Assembly: GCA_949752735.1 (NCBI GenBank)
Contig: OX457042.1
Location: forward strand, 22,086,995 to 22,150,994
Origin: Lumbricus terrestris
Taxonomy: Eukaryota; Annelida; Clitellata; Crassiclitellata; Lumbricidae
Direction of reading: 5' to 3'
Length of the DNA stretch: 64,000 nt
In this document: in pieces, positions 58,693 through 64,000 of the stretch
Position numbering within the stretch: the stretch's first letter is position 1
How the letters are laid out: each line of letters starts with the position of its first letter
Made by a program: the position numbers and the translations under genes
The notes under the pieces: model-generated
What the model was told of the DNA's origin: nothing
The model's database searches: none
The model's input: only the letters and a program-made list of their open reading frames with translations

Positions 58693-59088
58693 TGCAACGG
58701 CGAAGAAGACGAAGAGGAGGAGGAAGAAGAAGAAGAAGAAGAAGAAGAAGTAGAAGAAGAAGAAGAGGAAGAAAAATAAGAAGAAGAGGAAGAAAAATAA
58801 GAAGACGAGGAGGAGGAAGAAGAAGAAGAAGAAGAAGAAGAAGTAGAAGAAGAAGAAGAAGAAGAGAAAGAAAAATAAGAAGAAGAGGAGGAGGAGGAGG
58901 AAGAAGAGGAGGAAGACGAGGAGGAAGAAGAAGAGGAAGAGGAAAGGAAGACAAAGAGGAAGAGGAAGAGTAGAAGGAGAAAGAAGAAGAGGAAGAGGAA
59001 AGGAAGAGGAGGAGGAGGAGGAAGAGGAGGAGGAAGAGGAAGAGGAAAGGAAGACGAAGACGAAGAGGAAGAAGACGAAGAGGAAGAG

Positions 59089-59120
<32 letters not shown>

Positions 59121-59323
59121 AGAAGAAGAAGAAGAAGACGAAGAAGAAGAAGAAGAAGAAGAAGAAGAAGAAGAAGAAGAAGAAGAAGAAGAAGAAGAAG
59201 AAGAAGAAGACGAAGAAGAAGAAGAAGAAGAAGAAGAAGAAGAAGAAGAAGAAGAAGAAGAAGACGAAGAAGAAGAAGAAGAGGAAGAAGAAGAAGACGA
59301 CGACGACGACGAGGAAGAGGAGC
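58693..59323 (+). repeat. (GAA)n purine tract, about 630 bp
   Basis: Nearly pure purine on the plus strand (GAA, GAG, some GAC). The 225-codon minus frame of Leu/Pro/Ser is an artefact. Confidence 0.97.
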
Positions 59324-59697
59324 AGTGTAGCTATTGAACAATGTGTTATCGATCGGTCGATGCATTCATTCGTTATGTGTCCGCTAACATAAACGAAACA
59401 ACCGCCGTCGTCGCTGGGCGGCGGCAGCAGCGTACCTCCAATGCATACCCTCCATGCATGTGTAGGCGTTGGCGAAGATGCTGCTGCTGCTGGTGATGCT
59501 GGTGGTGATGCTGGTGGTGATGCTGGTGCTGCAACAGAGCAATGCCACCGACGGTGCCACCGCCGCTGTCGATGTCGACGCTCCCCTCTTTACGTAAAAG
59601 ACAGCGATGATCATCATCCCGACAGCATTCGTCGATTCGATGGATCGTATACTCACCGCTCATCATCTGCAGCTCTCATTTGCCGCTCACTCTGACT
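59324..59697. other. unassigned, with GCTGGTGAT repeats
   Basis: 59478-59531 has GCTGCTG and GCTGGTGGTGAT units. No domain in either strand's frames. Confidence 0.5.
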
Positions 59698-60569
<872 letters not shown>

Positions 60570-61095
60570 GTCTCTCTCTGTCTGTCTGTCTATCTCTCTG
60601 TCTGTCTGTATGTATGTATGTCTGTCTGTCTATCTATCTGTCTGTCTTTATGTATGTACGTCTGTCTGTCTGTATGTATGTTTGTATGTCTGCCTGTCTA
60701 TCTGTCTGTCTGTCTTTATGTATGTACGTCTGTCTGTCTGCATGCTTGTATGTATGTGTGTATGTATGTCTATCTGTCTGTCTGTATGTCTGTATGTCTG
60801 TATGTATGTCTGTCTATATTTGTATGTCTGTATGTCTTATGTCAGTATATGTCTGTCTGTCTGTCTCTATCTGTCTGCTGTCTGTGTGCCTTTCTGTCTG
60901 TCTGCCTTTCTGTCTGTACGTCTGTCTGTATGTTTGTCTGTCTGTCTGAGTATGCTTATCTGCTGCCTCTCTGTCTGTCTGAGTCTGTCTGTCTGTCTGT
61001 GCCTAAATGTCTCTCTGTATATCTTCTGTCTGTCTGTCTGTCTGTGTCTATCTGTCTATCTGTCGATCTGTCTGTCTGTCTGTATGTCTGTGTCG
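60570..61095 (+). repeat. (GTCT)n / (GTAT)n array
   Basis: Over 500 bp of TGTCTGTC with TGTATGTA blocks. All frames are artefacts. Confidence 0.97.
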
Positions 61096-62522
61096 TTGTT
61101 GTCCTTCTTCCCCCGTATACATCCGATCGTCGGTCGATTTCAATTACGGTCGAATACAGACTTAATGAGTAATAATCGGACGAGTCAAGTTTGATTGGCA
61201 CATGTGTGAAATCGACAATCATCAATTCATCAGCATCATCGCTTAATTTCCTTTCTTCTCTGCGCCTCGTTCGTTGAACGACTCTTTACATCGACTTAGT
61301 TGATATGTTGTTGAATAGGCGCCATATAAACTACTCACAGATCGCCGTGTATAATGGCTGCGACTCGCAGTGGAAAGCGCAAATGTCAGATGCATGCATC
61401 AAAGGCTACGTCTGCGTATTGTTGTTAATTAAGTCGCTTAATTTGCTATACGTGTGTGCGAACGCCCGCCGCCAGCGTCTATTCTAGATATGTGAATTCA
61501 AATGATATGCACATCTAGATACATTTAGTTTTTGGCAGATATCTGAGCATAGCATTGTCTACTTAAAGAGGCACTGAACCACACGCTATGTATTAATTTA
61601 TTGTACTCTATAGTCTATACTAGCTGGTGTACCCTGCGTTGCCCGGGAAATTTAGGATTCGACTCTCTCCCGGCCACAACCCCACCACACCACCCCCACC
61701 CCCAACACCCCACACCACAACACCCCGTGAAATCTCCCCTCCCACTCCCATCCCCACCCCACCCCCAGCCTCACCTCCAATTCTCCTTTCACCCACCCCA
61801 CCCCTCCATATATACGTTCATAGATATCTGCTGATAAGTGATTGTGCATTTCAAGTCAAATGCACCGTAGGCCTACATAATTATATAAATGCGTTATGAA
61901 CGCACACATAAGCTTCATCACAATAGCCTTTAGGCTTTATACCTAAACAGAGTCTTCGGAAGCATTACATTCTGTCATGCACAATGCACATGCTCAGAGA
62001 TCGTTGCGTTTCGTGCGCATACATGTAATTCGGCATCGAAAATTTATCAGCGCACAGTTTTACACGTCTACATTTACCACATCAAAGATCGCTGGCGACC
62101 ATAATACAACAATCTTTCCTTGAGGATATATTACGAAAAGAATCGAGAGATTTATGAAACAAAGTTTGATTGGTCAGATGTATTATACGCAGGGAGATCA
62201 TTCCATGCTGATGGATGGCACTTTTATAATTTGTAGTCGTATTGATTTACATTGATTGATTATTGACGTATTCTTGTCATGAGCTTCACGTGCTTTGCAT
62301 TATTCGGAACTCGGCGTTGCAATGAACATCAGCCGAGTGCCACACAGACGTTCGTCTGTCTGTCCATCTGTCTGTCTGTCTGTCTTTCTGGTTCAATAAA
62401 AGTTTTATGGCCACAATCACCGTTTAACTACTGATGCAGGTATACAATATACATGCATTGAGCGCATTCCAACTTATTGAGCTCAACTCATTTCACTGCA
62501 GTATGTAGTGGTCGTGATTGTG
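61096..62522. other. unassigned spacer
   Basis: 61621-61650 (TAGCTGGTGTACCCTGCG, TTGCCCGGG) looks like the edge of a dispersed repeat. (CCCCA)n at 61675-61805. (GTCT)n at 62360-62392. No gene. Confidence 0.5.
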
Positions 62523-62885
62523 CAGGCAGGCAAGCAGGCAGGCAGCATGCAGGCAGACAGACAGACAGACAGGAATGCAGACAAGCAGATAGGCATGCAA
62601 GCAGGCAGCCAAGCAGAAAGACAGAGAGACACGCAGGTAAGCAGGCAGGCAGACAGACAAGAAGGCAGGCAGATAGACAGACAGGAAGGTAGACAAACAG
62701 GTATACATGCAAGCAGGTAGCCAGGCAAAAAGAGAGGATGGCAGACAGCCTGAAGGACACGCAGGTAGGCAGACAAAAAGACAGACAGGTATAGGCAAGG
62801 CAGGCATGCAAGTAGGCAGGCAGGCAGGCAGGCAGACAGACAGGTAGACAGAAAGACAGACAGTTAGGCAGATAAACAGACAGAC
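62523..62885 (+). repeat. (GGCA/GACA)n microsatellite
   Basis: CAGGCAGACAGACAG units throughout. Confidence 0.97.
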
Positions 62886-63296
62886 AAACGGATCGTCCTC
62901 TCCGTCGTTAGTGTCTTCGCTTGTGAGGGGTGAGCGATGGACGACGACAATGGTTGACGGGAGGATCAGCTAATGATTCTTTTGTTGCGATCGTTGATTG
63001 AAAGCGACACCCTGCGACGACGTCGTGAAAACTCGCCGGTCGATGTGGGGGGGTCCGCGACGGCGAGGCTCCCTCCCCTTCCCCGTTGGACCGACCATCG
63101 TCGAAAGACAGAAGGGTGCAGTGGGTGTTTTATGGGGAGCGACGATCGACCAATACAATCGACCCGTCAACGACGTCATCGCTCGTCCATTCCGTCAAGT
63201 TTGTCGACGCTGTCAACTCAACTCAGCACTCCGCTTGGCGCGAACAATCGACACGACGAGCAGACGATCACTATCGTCACTGTCAGCCCTCCTCCC
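62886..63296. other. CpG-rich unassigned segment
   Basis: A plus-strand frame from 62973 runs about 110 residues through non-repeat sequence before entering the CT array. No domain recognised. It could be a first exon or chance. Confidence 0.3.
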
Positions 63297-63514
63297 TCCT
63301 TACCTCTCTCCCTCCTTCTCTCCTTCCATCCCTCCCTCCCTCGCTCCCTCCTTCTCTGTATCTGTCTTTCTGTCTCTGTCTCTACTTATGTCTCTGTCTG
63401 TCTCTCTGTCTCTCTCGCGCGCTCTCTCTCTCTGTCTCTCTGTCTCTCTGTCTCGCTCTCTCTCACGCTCTCTCTGTCTCTCTGTCTCTGTCTCTGTCTC
63501 TGTCTCTGTCTCTG

Positions 63515-63602
<88 letters not shown>

Positions 63603-63612
63603 TCTCTCTCCC
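63297..63612 (+). repeat. (CTGT)n / (CT)n array
   Basis: CCCT, TGTCTC, then pure CT at 63535-63610. Confidence 0.97.
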
Positions 63613-64000
63613 CTTCCTCTTTCCTTCTTACTTCTCTCGATACATCCCTCTAACTCTCCCGGCGTCCACCATCGACGACAGCGGGAGGGGGCAATAATTT
63701 GGTGTCGACGGCCCCTCCCTATGCCTCCTCCCTCCCGCCCTTCCTCCTTGCATGTCAACTATGCAGACAGTGTCCACCGGCTTCAGATGCCATCAAGGCG
63801 AGTCTCGACTGGACTGACGTTTATGGACGATTATGAGCAACGTTCTTCGAAGAAGAAGAAGAAGAAGAAGAGGACGAAAAGGAGGAGGAGGAGAAGGAGG
63901 GAGAGGAAGAAAACGAAAAGGAGGAGGGAGAGGAGAAGGTGGAGAAGGAGGAGAAGGTGGAGAAGGAGGAGAAGGTGGAGAAGGAGGAGGAGCGCTTTAA
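63613..64000 (+). repeat. spacer and (GAA)n/(GGA)n array reaching the window edge
   Basis: 63613-63849 is unassigned. From 63850 the sequence is purine (GAA, then AAGGAGGAG units) to about 63990 and may continue outside. Confidence 0.85.

Noticed and set aside
58688..59365. 225-codon Leu-rich frame as a membrane protein
   Set aside because: A translation of a CTT/CTC tract, not a hydrophobic protein gene.

Overview
The window is eukaryotic. Coding is sparse and split by introns, there is no operon structure, and most of the sequence is transposon remnants, microsatellites and AT-rich spacer. The abundant TAGGCCTA-type words suggest a marine deuterostome, probably an echinoderm. That is an impression of style, not a proof.

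The one gene that can be assembled with confidence is thymidylate kinase (dTMP kinase, DTYMK type). It lies on the minus strand in five exons between 16426 and 12343. The exons join in phase to 217 residues with the P-loop, FPDR, FxxNRW and DRY motifs in order. Its P-loop carries Asn where human DTYMK has Arg16. A second, weaker coding candidate is a first exon at 55035-55215, with a signal peptide and a strong splice donor.

The rest is a dense record of DNA transposons. About thirty elements are listed; most have inverted ends and many have exact 8-bp flanking duplications. They are mostly short hAT-type elements. Several families with unrelated ends share one internal module (GATGACCTTTTTTTAGTC). 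Others are a mariner-type foldback with a transposase remnant (43624-44412), a piggyBac-type remnant (25359-26003), a hAT-like palindrome holding part of a transposase-like gene (19779-22757), and a 2.3-kb element (45787-48081). The largest object is a candidate 11.2-kb element (19213-30404) with 70-bp identical inverted ends and a 9-bp duplication; it encloses at least six of the others. A CR1/L2-type LINE relict (32130-33760) carries two short-element insertions.

Layout: 1-12.3 kb, spacer with SINE and short-element copies; 12.3-16.4 kb, thymidylate kinase; 16.8-18 kb, two inverted-repeat elements; 19.2-30.4 kb, the nested element; 31.7-33.8 kb, microsatellite and LINE relict; 35-40 kb, tandem arrays including a 54-bp minisatellite and a 20-bp satellite with 180-bp higher-order units; 41.7-48.1 kb, transposons and simple repeats; 48-58 kb, spacer, SINE fragments, short elements and the signal-peptide exon; 58.7-64 kb, long purine/pyrimidine and GTCT/GACA microsatellites. 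Most long open frames here are microsatellite or transposon artefacts.
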